A stretch of DNA of 64,000 nucleotides from Hoeflea ulvae (GCF_026619435.1 NZ_JAOVZQ010000002.1:1-64000); one strand, 5' to 3'; shown: positions 17,878 through 26,809, counted from the stretch's first letter. The notes: generated by a model not told the origin, from the sequence alone. Numbers and translations are program-made.

Positions 17878-18897
17878 CTAACTCCGTTCAACCTTGGGTT
17901 TTGCCTTGATCTCCTTGAGATAGGCGTCGTGAATGGTTTCCATCTGGCCGGCCAGGTAAGTGACAAAGTCCGGCGGAACGGATTTGGCAAAGCTCATCCG
18001 CGCACCGGAATTGCCGTAGCTGATCTCGGCCAGCTTCATGCCCTTGGACATGATTGTTTCGCGCGCGACGGCCTTCGGCCGCAGTCCGGAGGGCTTTTCA
18101 AACATCGCCGACAGCGCCAGGGCGAAACGCTCCTCGCTCGGCAGGCTGGCATCGGCGTTGTTGAGCAGCTCTTCGACCAGCTCATGGGCGCGGGGAAAGG
18201 CGATCCACTTTTCCACCAGCTCCAGCCAGCGCCGGCGGCCTATTTCCGACGCCGGGCCAATGGCCTGCAACAGGGGTTGCGGCAGGGTGGAGGCGATGCG
18301 GATCATCTCGGAAACATGCGATTTTCCGGTCGACAGCGATGCGCTGATGGTGGCCCGGTCAAAGCCGGCCTTCTCCTGGGCGAAGGCGAAATTGCACTTC
18401 TCGATGAAGGTCAGGTCATTGCGGGCGGAGTTCTCTTCCCCCTGAAAGACAATCGCTTCCTCGTCATCAAGAGCCCGAATGATGGCCTTGAACTTCAGTC
18501 CCAGCTTTTGGGCTGCAGCCAGGCGGCGGCGGCCATAGACAATCTGGTAGCGCGTTGCATCGTCCTTGATCGGACGCACCAGACCGGGAACGATCTGTCC
18601 CCGCTCGCGCATGGATTCGGCCAGATCAGCTATCGCCGCCTCGTCATAGGCGCCGGGAAACCGGTCCGTGATGCCTGAAGGCAGGATCAGGCCCGGATCG
18701 AGTTCGGCGATATAGCCGCCGTCCTTGAGCAGGCGCTCGGCCAGTTCGCCGCGCTCCTGGATCTGCCGGACACCCGCGGCTACCTTCTGCAGATGCGGCG
18801 AGGACGAGGCTTTCTCGGCCGGCCTGGCATCAACCGGGCCGTTGTCCAGGTTTCCCAGGACATTGGCAAACATGCCTTTTGAATCCTTGCGGCTCAT
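17878..18897 (-). CDS. repB: Plasmid partitioning protein RepB (ParB family)
   Basis: I place the start at ATG 18897 (MSRKDSKGMFANVLGNL), which overlaps the repA stop as ATGA; an in-frame ATG at 18909 exists but lies inside repA. The 339-residue protein has the ParB/RepB N-terminal nuclease-like domain (QIVPGLVRPIK and YGRRRLAAAQKLG, about 105-150). A central helix-turn-helix follows (TGKSHVSEMIRIAS), then a C-terminal dimerisation region. It binds parS and stimulates the RepA ATPase to segregate the replicon; the binding sites are presumably the three palindromes at 20251-20555. With RepA it also autoregulates the operon. Length and order are typical. Confidence 0.95.
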   Translation of the reverse strand: MSRKDSKGMFANVLGNLDNGPVDARPAEKASSSPHLQKVAAGVRQIQERGELAERLLKDGGYIAELDPGLILPSGITDRFPGAYDEAAIADLAESMRERGQIVPGLVRPIKDDATRYQIVYGRRRLAAAQKLGLKFKAIIRALDDEEAIVFQGEENSARNDLTFIEKCNFAFAQEKAGFDRATISASLSTGKSHVSEMIRIASTLPQPLLQAIGPASEIGRRRWLELVEKWIAFPRAHELVEELLNNADASLPSEERFALALSAMFEKPSGLRPKAVARETIMSKGMKLAEISYGNSGARMSFAKSVPPDFVTYLAGQMETIHDAYLKEIKAKPKVERS

Positions 18898-20072
18898 TCC
18901 CGCCCCCATGCATGTGTCAGCAATTGCTCGATCTCGGCATTCACGCCATTGATCGACTCCATGGCCCGGTCATAGGTCTTTGGAGCCGAAAAGCGTGAGC
19001 GCTGCACTTCGTACAGGCTCTGCTTCCATGTTAAGGCATCTGCGACAGCTGTGGATTTAATAACTGTATTGAGAAGCAGATCAGTGCCGAAAACCTGCCG
19101 CATCAAGGCCATCATATTGGCTTGAGGATGGTCATTTGCCTCGAATTTGGTGATCAGGAATTTGGCAAAATCCCACTCGGCCGTTGTCCCCATATTGCTC
19201 AGGATCTGCATGTAGGATCCGGCAAGCTCCAAAAATTTCGCCGTGGAATCGACATCGAGCATATGCGCCGGAACCGGGATCAGAACCCCGGTCGCAGCGG
19301 TCAGCGAAGACAAGGTCAGAAAATTCAGCGACGGCGCCGAATCCATCAGGATGACGTCATAGTCCTGTTCAACCTGCTCGATCGCCTGGGCCGCTCGCAG
19401 CAGAAATTCCGTACCGCCGGATTTGCGCATTTCCAGCGCCACCGCGGTTTCAAACTCCGTGAGTTCGAGACCGGCGCAGATCACATCCAGGCCTTCGATA
19501 TGGGTCTTGTGGATCAGCGACCGGGTCGGCACCGGATCATCAAAGCGAATGGCGGAATAGAAGGTATCGCCCTCACGCGGATCAAAATCCGCCAGGGCGC
19601 CATGCAGGGCTGTCAGTGAGGCCTGCGGATCGAGATCAATTGCCAGAACGCGATAACCACGCAGCGCCAGATAATGCGCCAGATGTATGGTGGTCGAGGT
19701 CTTGGACGATCCGCCCTTGAAATTGGTGACCGCGATCACCTGGCAGGATTCACCCTCGATCCGGCGCGGATTGATCCACTTCTTGCGGCCGTTGTCAGCC
19801 AGCAACATTCTGAGCTCGAGAATTTGTTCGACCGTATAAAGCCGCCGGCCATTGTTGCTGACTTCCGGATCAGGGCCCCTCCCCTTCAGGGAAAGCTGGC
19901 GAATATAGGCTTCCGTCACATCCAAAAGGCTCGCGACTTCCGAGGACGCAAATGTGCGCATGGTGCGAATCGCGTCTGGCGGATATTGTGCCAGAGACAA
20001 ATTGCGCAGCGCGTGATCCAGCTTGTTGGAACACGCCTGCATGAAGTCCAGACTGTTTAGATGCCGAGTCAA
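18894..20072 (-). CDS. repA: Plasmid partitioning protein RepA (ParA-family ATPase)
   Basis: A 392-residue Walker-type partition ATPase, first gene of repABC. The N-terminal region (about 45-95) is a helix-turn-helix that binds the operon's own promoter (EVASLLDVTEAYIRQLSLKG). The deviant Walker A motif FKGGSSKTSTTIHLA lies around 125-139, AIDLDPQASLTAL around 163, and DVILMDSAPSL is the Walker B region. It overlaps repB by four bases. Together with RepB and parS it segregates the replicon and represses repABC transcription. The 1.1-kb region upstream, holding the parS sites, contains no convincing gene. Confidence 0.95.
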   Translation of the reverse strand: MTRHLNSLDFMQACSNKLDHALRNLSLAQYPPDAIRTMRTFASSEVASLLDVTEAYIRQLSLKGRGPDPEVSNNGRRLYTVEQILELRMLLADNGRKKWINPRRIEGESCQVIAVTNFKGGSSKTSTTIHLAHYLALRGYRVLAIDLDPQASLTALHGALADFDPREGDTFYSAIRFDDPVPTRSLIHKTHIEGLDVICAGLELTEFETAVALEMRKSGGTEFLLRAAQAIEQVEQDYDVILMDSAPSLNFLTLSSLTAATGVLIPVPAHMLDVDSTAKFLELAGSYMQILSNMGTTAEWDFAKFLITKFEANDHPQANMMALMRQVFGTDLLLNTVIKSTAVADALTWKQSLYEVQRSRFSAPKTYDRAMESINGVNAEIEQLLTHAWGRE

Positions 20073-20250
20073 TTGGCTGCTCCGAAATGTTATAAGCGAC
20101 TATATTGCCCGGGATGGTTAACAAAAGGTTAAGCTCGTGGTGACTACGCAAAACATCGATATTATCGACTTTCAACGTAACTACAGATAGCCCGATTCGG
20201 GTTTGGCAGCAATTGGGCAAAATCCGCGCCTCCGGCCTGGGCAAGCGCAA

Positions 20251-20266
20251 GTTCCCCGCGGGGAAC
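20251..20266. other. parS-type centromere site 1
   Basis: Perfect 16-bp palindrome GTTCCCCGCGGGGAAC, matching the known repABC parS pattern (GTTnnCnGCnGnnAAC). It lies about 180 bp upstream of repA. One of three identical copies. Confidence 0.85.
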
Positions 20267-20295
20267 TCCTGGCGATCCATTGTGAGAATGCGTTT

Positions 20296-20311
20296 GTTCC
20301 CCGCGGGGAAC
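20296..20311. other. parS-type centromere site 2
   Basis: Second identical copy of GTTCCCCGCGGGGAAC, 45 bp from the first. Close spacing suits cooperative RepB loading. Confidence 0.85.
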
Positions 20312-20539
20312 TTGGGAACAATTTCTGGTTCTGACCCCCTCCTCTCACCGCGCATGCGCTTGCAGATCTGCGCGGCGAAGCTTCGAAACCCTGCATTGTC
20401 CAAAACCCGCGCGGGATGAAAACGAGTGCGCTCCACACGCCGGTGAATTCCGCCAGCAGCCATTCCAGCCTCGAAGCTTTCCCTCCGCCCTGTTCCCGGG
20501 CGCGGATCAGTCCGCGCAAACCGGAGATGAACCAGCCCT

Positions 20540-20555
20540 GTTCCCCGCGGGGAAC
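20540..20555. other. parS-type centromere site 3
   Basis: Third identical copy of GTTCCCCGCGGGGAAC, 244 bp beyond the second, directly abutting the palindromic repeat that begins at 20558. Confidence 0.85.
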
Positions 20556-20557
20556 TA

Positions 20558-20658
20558 AAGCGTGTTCCGAAAAGTGGGAACCGGTTTTCGGAAGGAACAC
20601 GCGTCAGGACAAAAACCTGAAGCACATTGCATGAATATGATTGAATGCAACGTGCTTT
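20558..20658. repeat. Rhizobial-type intergenic palindromic element
   Basis: Two inverted repeats in tandem. GCGTGTTCC (20560) pairs with GGAACACGC (ending 20602), with CCGAAAA/TTTTCGG inside. GCACATTGCAT (20622-20632) pairs with ATGCAACGTGC (20645-20655). This arrangement resembles the interspersed palindromic elements common in Rhizobiales intergenic regions. Recognition is from memory of the family, not from a database search. Confidence 0.6.
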
Positions 20659-21162
20659 GGGTCCTCACGCGCCCAGCGGAAATCACAAACCCAGCGTGAT
20701 TCCCGGCGTCTCCGGGACCGCTGTGGCGACAAGATACGATCACTCCACGCTTGAAAAACCGGTGTCACCTGCGCGGCTTGACGGAAACGGTCATGCCGGT
20801 GACGGAATTCGAGCGCTTCACCGGTCCAGGCAATTTTGCGGAAGACGAGAATGGCGGTGAACGCACAAGGCGAGATCTGGCGATCCACAGGGATCTTCCG
20901 AATGCCGCAAACCCGGCATGGTACGGATGCTGGATCCAACTCAGCGAAATCACCTCGGTTTCCCGGACGCCGATCGAAGCGATCGTCCAGCCACCCGGCA
21001 CCGGCGCGCGCGTGGTTCTCGTTTGGGGATATAACTGAAGGCCTTCATCGCCGCGCACGAGACTCTTTGGCAATTCGCGCTGTCAACGTGTGATCCCGGC
21101 CGGTACCAATTGCCCAGGGGGTGAAATCAACGCAATGGGCCATCGAAGGGCAGGGGGTTCAT
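20659..21162. other. Non-coding or decayed stretch between the repeat element and the integrase
   Basis: About 500 bp. A 95-codon open frame (20751-21038, plus) and a shorter overlapping one (20836-21093) exist, but neither resembles a family I recognise nor has a good ribosome site. I see no RNA gene or further parS copy. Confidence 0.4.
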
Positions 21163-22332
21163 TCACAGTCCCGCCGCCTTGCTCAGATTGATTCTGAACC
21201 GGTCGCGCCGCCGCTGATATCGGCGGGTCATTTCCGCCGAGCTGTGTCCAAGCTGCCTTTGCACATATCTCTCGTCGACTTCGGCGGAAGAGGCCAGGCC
21301 GGCGCGGAGCGAATGGCCGGAAAATTTCAACACCCGCTCGACCTCACCCAGATCGCCGCGAATGCCGGCAGCCTTCACGGTGCGCTTGACCAGGCGAGCA
21401 ATCTCCTTGTCGTTGAGCCTGTCGGCACCGACCTCCTTGCCCCGGCCATTGACCCGGCGGAACAGCGGGCCATGGGCGAGTTTTGCAAACCTGATCCAGG
21501 TCTGGACGGCAATGACCGGGCAGGTGGCATCCGATGAGCCGCGGCCGATCTCAACTTCGCGCCAGCCGGTCTTGCCGCGCAGTGTGACCAGCATGCCCTT
21601 GTCGAAAATCTCGATCCATCCCCGGCCATCTTCAGTCTGGTCGGGCTTGAGGTCGAGACCGACAATCTCGGATCGCCGCAAACCGCCGGCATAGCCGGTC
21701 AGCAGCATGGCGCGATCCCGCAGGCCGCGCAGCGTGCCCCGATCGATTGTCTCAAGCATGGCAAGGATATCCTCGGCCATGACCGCTTCCTTCTGCACCG
21801 GCGGCCTGGCATGGGTGTTGCGGATACCGGCCATCACCGTCGCGATATGCCGGTCCTTGCGGTCGAGGGCCTGTCCGCGCTGCGAATAATTCCACGACAA
21901 TGACGAGAGGCGCCGCTCAATCGTCGCCACGCTGTTGGGCTTCACGATCCGCCCGGACATTCCAGATCCGGAACCATTGTCACCGGTGACGGCGCCGCTC
22001 GTGGCACAGGCGGTGATGTAGAGCCCGACGGTTTGCGGATTGGCGGGGAGGGCAGCCAGACCGGAGCGGCGACACCAGGCGTTAAAATGCTTCCAGTCGG
22101 CGGCATAGGCCTTGCGGGTGTTGGCGGAACTGGCGGCCTCGACATAGGCGCGGGCACGAACGGTGAGATCTTTCAGCTGCGCCGGCATTCCGGCCCTGGC
22201 CGCGGGAGACGGGGAGGGCAGCCCGGCCGGCGTCTGCACTGCCGACATATCATCAACAGGCGCTGTGCTGTCAGACGGCGCCGGGCTTTCCAGGGCTTCA
22301 TTCTTGGTGTTTTGGTCGATGATCTGGGTCAT
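21163..22332 (-). CDS. Tyrosine recombinase / site-specific integrase
   Basis: A 389-residue phage-integrase-family enzyme starting at ATG 22332. After a Pro/Ser-rich leader the core-binding (SAM-like) domain occupies about residues 50-175 (ANTRKAYAADWKHFNAWCR). The catalytic domain shows Arg I in GYAGGLRRSEIVGL, the HxxR box in FSGHSLRAGLA (about 345) and LGHSSAEMTRRYQRR with the nucleophilic Tyr. All hallmark residues are present, so it should be active. It lies beside repABC and is divergent from DUF1403-ScpB. A symmetric inverted repeat 19 bp from its start is a candidate recombination site, suggesting resolution of replicon multimers as for Cre/loxP; this role is inferred. Confidence 0.92.
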   Translation of the reverse strand: MTQIIDQNTKNEALESPAPSDSTAPVDDMSAVQTPAGLPSPSPAARAGMPAQLKDLTVRARAYVEAASSANTRKAYAADWKHFNAWCRRSGLAALPANPQTVGLYITACATSGAVTGDNGSGSGMSGRIVKPNSVATIERRLSSLSWNYSQRGQALDRKDRHIATVMAGIRNTHARPPVQKEAVMAEDILAMLETIDRGTLRGLRDRAMLLTGYAGGLRRSEIVGLDLKPDQTEDGRGWIEIFDKGMLVTLRGKTGWREVEIGRGSSDATCPVIAVQTWIRFAKLAHGPLFRRVNGRGKEVGADRLNDKEIARLVKRTVKAAGIRGDLGEVERVLKFSGHSLRAGLASSAEVDERYVQRQLGHSSAEMTRRYQRRRDRFRINLSKAAGL

Positions 22333-22350
22333 TCCTCTATAATGAGCATA

Positions 22351-22379
22351 ATGTCCGATAATGCAAGATTATCGGACAT
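22351..22379. repeat. Perfect inverted repeat beside the integrase (candidate recombination site or operator)
   Basis: ATGTCCGATAAT (22351-22362) and ATTATCGGACAT (22368-22379) are perfect 12-bp arms around GCAAG. Read as 11-bp arms with a 7-bp centre, the ATAA...TTAT inner ends resemble crossover sites of tyrosine recombinases (dif, loxP). A second, imperfect repeat follows, GCTGTGCGGTT (22396-22406) with AACCGCGCAGC (22428-22438). An operator for the divergent promoters is the alternative. Confidence 0.6.
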
Positions 22380-22456
22380 TCAATTTTACCGACATGCTGT
22401 GCGGTTAAACGCATTATCGATAGCTCAAACCGCGCAGCTGGTGTAGCGTCGTCCGC

Positions 22457-23410
22457 ATGGATTCGCGCACACCCGGCACATCATCAATCCCGATTTCGGC
22501 ATTTCGCCTGCCAGGCTGGGCGGCTTCGCGCGGTCGTGACCACAACCAGGCCGACGCAGCGTTTTCCGCCGGCATCGCCCTGAAAACGCTTGACGATCTG
22601 GTTCGCTCCGATCCCGTCTGGGCCGGCTGCTGGCGCTCCCGGCAAGCGCTGAAATGTGCCGGCATTGCCGTCCGGGTGACCGGCCGCAACGCGGGCGAAC
22701 ACGCATTGCGTGATGCGGTGTTGCTCACCGCACCAGGGGATGATCCCGGACCGGACGGGAGGTTTTTCCTGGCCACGCAAAGGCTTTCTGCTCGAACCGG
22801 CGGGGTCACCACAGAATTCGTGAGCGAACTTGCCGAGCTGCTGGCGCTTCGGTGGGATGATCATCTCGCCGCCATGCCCGGTTTCGTCGATGCCGCCCTC
22901 CAGTCCGGACGGGCAGTCCCATTTGCAATGGCAGAGCTGATATCGGCGATCATTGCCGTGCGCCCGGACGCGGAAATGCTGGCGTTTCTGCTGGCCGATA
23001 TTGTCCTGTCCCAAAAGCTCAACTGGCCAAAACCTGTGCCGCTGCTGTTGTCGGAGCGCTATGGTTCTGCCTTCCGGACGATCGGGGGCAGGGGACGGGT
23101 CCGCCCCTCCGAACCCGCCTTCGAGGGGGTGGTCTGCCTGGCTCTGGTTGATGCGATCGAGGCCGGCTTGCGGTCAGCGGCGGAGATTGCCCGGCGATCC
23201 GATCAGCTTCTGGCGGTTGCGCCAAAACTGCGCACCAAAGGTGCCGATGCTGTTATCAGCAGACTGTTGAACGAGGATGCGGTTCCGGCGGCAACGCCAG
23301 GCGCCAATCTGTCGCGCTGGGCCAGCACCCGGCTGTTTGAACGGCTGATGCATTTTGGCGCGGTGCGCGAGCTCTCCGGACGGTCCTCATTCCGGATTTA
23401 CGGTCTGTGA
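22457..23410 (+). CDS. DUF1403 family protein
   Basis: A 317-residue protein matching DUF1403, a family of unknown function found next to repABC and scpB-like genes on rhizobial replicons. Features include an N-terminal AFRLPGWAASRGRD segment, a helical body with FVDAALQSGRAVPFAMAELI and VLSQKLNWPKPVPLLL, and a basic C-terminus. I see no membrane segment, signal or catalytic motif. It begins at ATG 22457 in the gap shared with the divergent integrase and overlaps the ScpB-like gene by four bases (GTGA), so it very likely works with it. A role in maintenance of the replicon is inferred from context. Confidence 0.85.
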   Translation: MDSRTPGTSSIPISAFRLPGWAASRGRDHNQADAAFSAGIALKTLDDLVRSDPVWAGCWRSRQALKCAGIAVRVTGRNAGEHALRDAVLLTAPGDDPGPDGRFFLATQRLSARTGGVTTEFVSELAELLALRWDDHLAAMPGFVDAALQSGRAVPFAMAELISAIIAVRPDAEMLAFLLADIVLSQKLNWPKPVPLLLSERYGSAFRTIGGRGRVRPSEPAFEGVVCLALVDAIEAGLRSAAEIARRSDQLLAVAPKLRTKGADAVISRLLNEDAVPAATPGANLSRWASTRLFERLMHFGAVRELSGRSSFRIYGL

Positions 23411-24093
23411 AAATGACTGAACCAGCATCCGCCGCATCCAGACAGAAGACCGGCCGCACCAAGTCGGACGCCACAAGCGAAGGCTTGCAACACGAAGTGT
23501 TTGAAAGCGAGCTTGAGGGGCTGCCGGCGGAGCTGCGCTGGCGGGAATGGATGATGCGGGTGGAAGCGGTGATCTTTGCCTCGGCCGAGCCGGTTGGCCG
23601 CGAGGTACTGGCCCGCGTCGTCGGCAAGGACTGCAGCCTTGATCTGCTGATCGACGATCTGCGCGAGGAACTCCGCTCCCGGCCCTATGAGCTGGTGTCC
23701 GTCGCCGGCGGCTGGCAGCATAGAACCCGTTCGCGTTACGGCGCTGCGATACGAGCCTCGAAGGCGCCGACCCGCGGCGCGGCAGCCCTGTTGTCCGAAT
23801 TCGAGGCGATGGTGCTGATGTCGGTTGCCTATTCCCAGCCGGTAACGCGCGGTGAATTGTCGAAGATCTTCGGCAGGGAAGTGTCCCGCGACACGATCGC
23901 CAGCCTGCGCGGGGCGGGCTTCATTGCCTCAGGGCCGCGCAGCCCCACCCCGGGAGCACCCTATACCTATGTGACGACGAAACACTTTTTGTCGGCATTC
24001 GGGCTGGAGACCTTGCGAGACTTGCCGGACATCGAGGCGTTAGAGGATGCAGGGCTGCTTAGTCGGCAGGCGGTACAGGAGGAACCGCTTTAG
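23407..24093 (+). CDS. ScpB-like SMC accessory protein (replicon-borne)
   Basis: A 228-residue protein starting at GTG 23407, overlapping the DUF1403 stop; ATG 23413 is an equally usable start. It has the tandem winged-helix layout of ScpB: a first domain (about 48-115, WMMRVEAVIFASAEPVGREV, then LRSRPYELVSVAGGWQHRTR) and a second (about 130-200, FEAMVLMSVAYSQPVTRGEL). Chromosomal ScpB is the kleisin-associated subunit of SMC condensin. This replicon-borne paralog is coupled to DUF1403 and may adapt condensin to, or help segregate, the secondary replicon. No SMC or ScpA partner is encoded in this window. Confidence 0.85.
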   Translation: MKMTEPASAASRQKTGRTKSDATSEGLQHEVFESELEGLPAELRWREWMMRVEAVIFASAEPVGREVLARVVGKDCSLDLLIDDLREELRSRPYELVSVAGGWQHRTRSRYGAAIRASKAPTRGAAALLSEFEAMVLMSVAYSQPVTRGELSKIFGREVSRDTIASLRGAGFIASGPRSPTPGAPYTYVTTKHFLSAFGLETLRDLPDIEALEDAGLLSRQAVQEEPL

Positions 24094-24464
24094 GTGGAAC
24101 CGGACGATGATGACGCGTTAACTGAATAGCTAAAACATCTGTTGCCGCCGGCGATAATGGAAGTAGTGAAGCATAACTAATAATCGCCTTAGTAAACGAC
24201 TGAAAAGGTGAAGGTTTTCGGTTGCCTTCAGGCGTACGAAAACTTCTGTCTCATGCAGGGCCTGCGGTCCGCGCGCGTTTGAGCCAGGGGGATTTGTGTT
24301 TTGAAGGCTGCCAGTGGCTGCAGCAAATCACGAGGCACTTGTTTCCTGCGATCTTGAAGACCGCCTACGTGTCAGGTCGAGACGCTCAAAGAAACCAATT
24401 CGCATTTGCAAGGGCGTTGGTGCGCGGATCAGCCGATGAGCGGAGCTCGTTCTTTGATGGGTCC
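24094..24464. other. Gene-free gap before the IS element
   Basis: About 370 bp with no frame I can support as a gene. The plus-strand frame 24222-24572 runs into the transposase and into the IS terminal repeat, so it is not credible. Confidence 0.5.
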
Positions 24465-25497
24465 GCTTATTTGGTTGCTCCCGCCGATGCTTGGCAACGA
24501 ACGGATTTCGGGCGTCCGCAGGCAAGCATTCGGTTCAAAATCGTGACCCCGATTGCAGCCCCTGTCTGTTGAGCGAGGAATGACCGAGCGCGCAAACGTG
24601 GTCCAATAATGCCTTTGCATCGACCCATCGCGGTTTCAACCAGAGCTCGTTTGCCGTAGCCGGTTGATGCCTGCCATTTCAGCCGGCATTCTTTCTGCAT
24701 GGAGGTTATGTGGTCGTCTCTCTGGCAGCATGCTTGGGCGGTAGGCGGTTCAACCGCGTTCGAGCGCGGTGGAATGATGACCCTTGCGCCTGCGCTGTGA
24801 TGGAAAACAGCGTCGTAGGTTGGGTAGCCATCATAGGCTCCATCGGCCGTGAACTTGCCGATCTCATCATCGATCTGATCCAGCAACGGCTTCAGCTGCG
24901 AGGTATCGCCGGTTTCCTGATCTGTCAGGCTATGGGCAATGATCTCGCCACTGTCAGCATCAACAGCCAGATGCAGTTTTCTCCAGCCACGTCGGGACTT
25001 TGTCCCATGCTTTTCTTCCAGCCATTGACCGGTGCCATAAATCTTCAGCCCGGTGCTGTCGACCAGAACGTGAAGCGGTGCATCTGGCGCAGCCCGTCGC
25101 TCGACAGTTGGCATCCAGGTTCTTGCCCGCCGACTGAGTGTCGTGTGATCGGGTACAGGCAGATCCAGTCCCATCAGCGCAAGCACCGAACTTAAAAGCC
25201 CTTCGCTTTGGCGCAGTCGCAGGCCGAATACCATACCCAGCATCAACGTGGTCTCAATGGCCAGATCATAGTAAAGCGGCTGGCCTCCACGCGTCTTGCG
25301 ACGCGGGGCAGTCCAGCCCGCCAAAGCTTCCGGCGTCATCCAAAGGGTCAAACTACCGCGGCGGCGAAGGCCCGCCTCATACTCCGCCCAGTTTGTTACC
25401 TTGTACATCATCTTGCCGATGTGATGGCGGCGACTGGCGTTATGTTTATACGGCATGCTGGACCAATCAAGTTGGTTTCGATCGCAACCGAATAAGC
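24465..25497 (-). mobile_element. IS5-family insertion sequence, apparently intact
   Basis: A full-length transposase gene lies between imperfect terminal inverted repeats, GCTTATTTGGTTGC at 24465-24478 and its complement GCAACCGAATAAGC at 25484-25497, with one mismatch in 14. The element is about 1.03 kb, normal for the family. Outer ends may extend a few bases and I cannot define a target duplication with confidence. A mangled copy of the same element type lies at about 46110-46360. Confidence 0.75.
24467..25456 (-). CDS. IS5-family DDE transposase
   Basis: A 329-residue DDE transposase starting at ATG 25456 (MPYKHNASRRHHIGKMMYKV). It has an N-terminal DUF4096-like region (YYDLAIETTLMLGMVFGLRL) and catalytic residues in HVLVDSTGLKIYG (first Asp), FTADGAYDG (second Asp) and ALVETAMGRCK (Glu). 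The sequence NRMLACGRPKSVRC near the end is typical of the family. The stop falls inside the left inverted repeat. No frameshift or premature stop is visible, so it could still be mobile. Confidence 0.92.
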   Translation of the reverse strand: MPYKHNASRRHHIGKMMYKVTNWAEYEAGLRRRGSLTLWMTPEALAGWTAPRRKTRGGQPLYYDLAIETTLMLGMVFGLRLRQSEGLLSSVLALMGLDLPVPDHTTLSRRARTWMPTVERRAAPDAPLHVLVDSTGLKIYGTGQWLEEKHGTKSRRGWRKLHLAVDADSGEIIAHSLTDQETGDTSQLKPLLDQIDDEIGKFTADGAYDGYPTYDAVFHHSAGARVIIPPRSNAVEPPTAQACCQRDDHITSMQKECRLKWQASTGYGKRALVETAMGRCKGIIGPRLRARSFLAQQTGAAIGVTILNRMLACGRPKSVRCQASAGATK

Positions 25498-25536
25498 AGA
25501 AATCGTTGAATTCTTATTCATGCACCAAAGCCCCAG

Positions 25537-25899
25537 TCAATAGCTTTTGTGAAGAACCGCCTGGCTGCAGAGGTCCCGATGTTGGGTAGGCCTGAAATCA
25601 ACGGTTGCTCCCACGTTGTCGATGGCCCGATAGAGATACATCCATTGAGCCCGGAGCTTCGTGTAAGTTTTGTCCTCATGCCATTTGCCGGTCACAGACC
25701 GTTTTCTGCGGTTATAGCGGTCCAAGATCAAAGGCGAGAAGTGTACCACCCAACGATGTATCGTCGAATGATCCATGCTTATGCCTCGTTCTGACATCAC
25801 TTCCTTCAAGTTGCGAAGGCTCAGGCCGCAGGCCAGATACCAATGAACACACAGCAAGATGATCGACTGGTCGAAATGGCGGCCTTTGAACGTTGTCAT
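25537..25899 (-). pseudogene. IS6-family transposase, truncated and frameshifted
   Basis: The first about 100 residues (FKGRHFDQSIILLCVHWYLA, helix-turn-helix, GISMDHSTIHRWVVHFSPLI, then WHEDKTYTKLRAQWMYLYRA) are a clear IS6/IS26-type transposase N-terminus. One extra base near 25568 shifts the frame; in the corrected frame it continues RDLAARRFFTKAIDWGFGA and stops, about 125 residues against a normal 230-240. The catalytic C-terminal half is missing, apparently lost at the junction with the IS5 element. It is not functional. It matters as one of two IS6 relics flanking the catabolic island. Confidence 0.8.
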
Positions 25900-26029
25900 C
25901 TCCCAGAACCTGAAGAGGTGATTGTCGGCCGCCGGTCAGCGAAGAGTTTGCGATAGAATCGGGCGATGAGGCTCTAGCAGAAAAGCACGACCGGTTATGA
26001 TGTGACCGATTTTTGGCCGAAAACTCGCC

Positions 26030-26809
26030 TCAGCCGTTCGAATGGCTCTGCAAGGTCTGGCCACCATCAATCAACCAGAGTGCGCCGTTCACATGCCGGG
26101 CCGCATCAGAGGCTAGAAACAAGACGACTTCGGCAACATCCTCGGGTTGACCTATGCGGCGTAACGGGATTCGTGCGGCAAAGCGGTCGACGGCTGAGGC
26201 ACCACCGCCTCCCTCAAGGCCCGGAACGCCCAATGTGGTTTCGATAACACCCGGGCACACCGCGTTGACGCGGATTCCATGCGGGCCAAGATCAAGAGCG
26301 GCGCTCTTCGTAAGTCCGGCAACAGCGTGTTTCGTCGAGACGTAACCGCATCCACCTGAGAGCACGTCCCAGTCCGCCATCGACGAAGCCATCGTCACCA
26401 CTGCCCCACCACGGCCATCCTTGACCATGCGAGCGGTTGCTGCGCGGACCATCAAAAACATGCTACGCAGGTTCGCCGCAACAATTCTGTCGAAATCCGC
26501 GACGGCCAATTCGTGGATGGGTGCCACGGTCCCCGAAATCCCGGCATTGGAAAAGAGCACATCGATCGCGCCATAGGCATCGCAGCATGCCGTGACCGCG
26601 CGGGCAGCCGCCGTTTCATCAGAGAGGTCACCGGCCACCGTCAGAACCGGACCGTCCAGGGTTGCGGCCACGGCGGCAAGCCGGTCCGCATCGAGGTCCG
26701 CCAGCATCACGCGCGCGCCGGCCGCCAGAAAAAGGCGTGCGGTAACAGAGCCGATTACGCCGGCGCCGCCGGTGACGAGGACAGATTTCCCCTGCAGACC
26801 CTTGCTCAT
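26030..26809 (-). CDS. SDR-family NAD(P)-dependent dehydrogenase
   Basis: A 259-residue classical short-chain dehydrogenase: cofactor motif TGGAGVIGS (about 13-21), SNAGISG in the middle, catalytic Ser in TMASSMADW, and YVSTK (about 157) as the Tyr-x-x-x-Lys pair. PGVIETTLG and the C-terminal NGALWLIDGGQTLQ are typical. The substrate is unknown; such enzymes oxidise sugars, polyols or hydroxyacids. It overlaps the epimerase-type gene by four bases and is divergent from the nucleoside importer, so oxidation of the sugar released by the nucleoside hydrolases is a reasonable inference. Confidence 0.88.
   Translation of the reverse strand: MSKGLQGKSVLVTGGAGVIGSVTARLFLAAGARVMLADLDADRLAAVAATLDGPVLTVAGDLSDETAAARAVTACCDAYGAIDVLFSNAGISGTVAPIHELAVADFDRIVAANLRSMFLMVRAATARMVKDGRGGAVVTMASSMADWDVLSGGCGYVSTKHAVAGLTKSAALDLGPHGIRVNAVCPGVIETTLGVPGLEGGGGASAVDRFAARIPLRRIGQPEDVAEVVLFLASDAARHVNGALWLIDGGQTLQSHSNG

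Noticed and set aside
20751..21038. 95-codon plus-strand frame before the integrase
   Set aside because: No recognisable family, no ribosome site and overlapping equally likely chance frames; left as a gap description.
24222..24572. Plus-strand frame of 116 codons before the IS5 element
   Set aside because: It runs antisense into the transposase and through the IS terminal repeat, and its composition is not protein-like.
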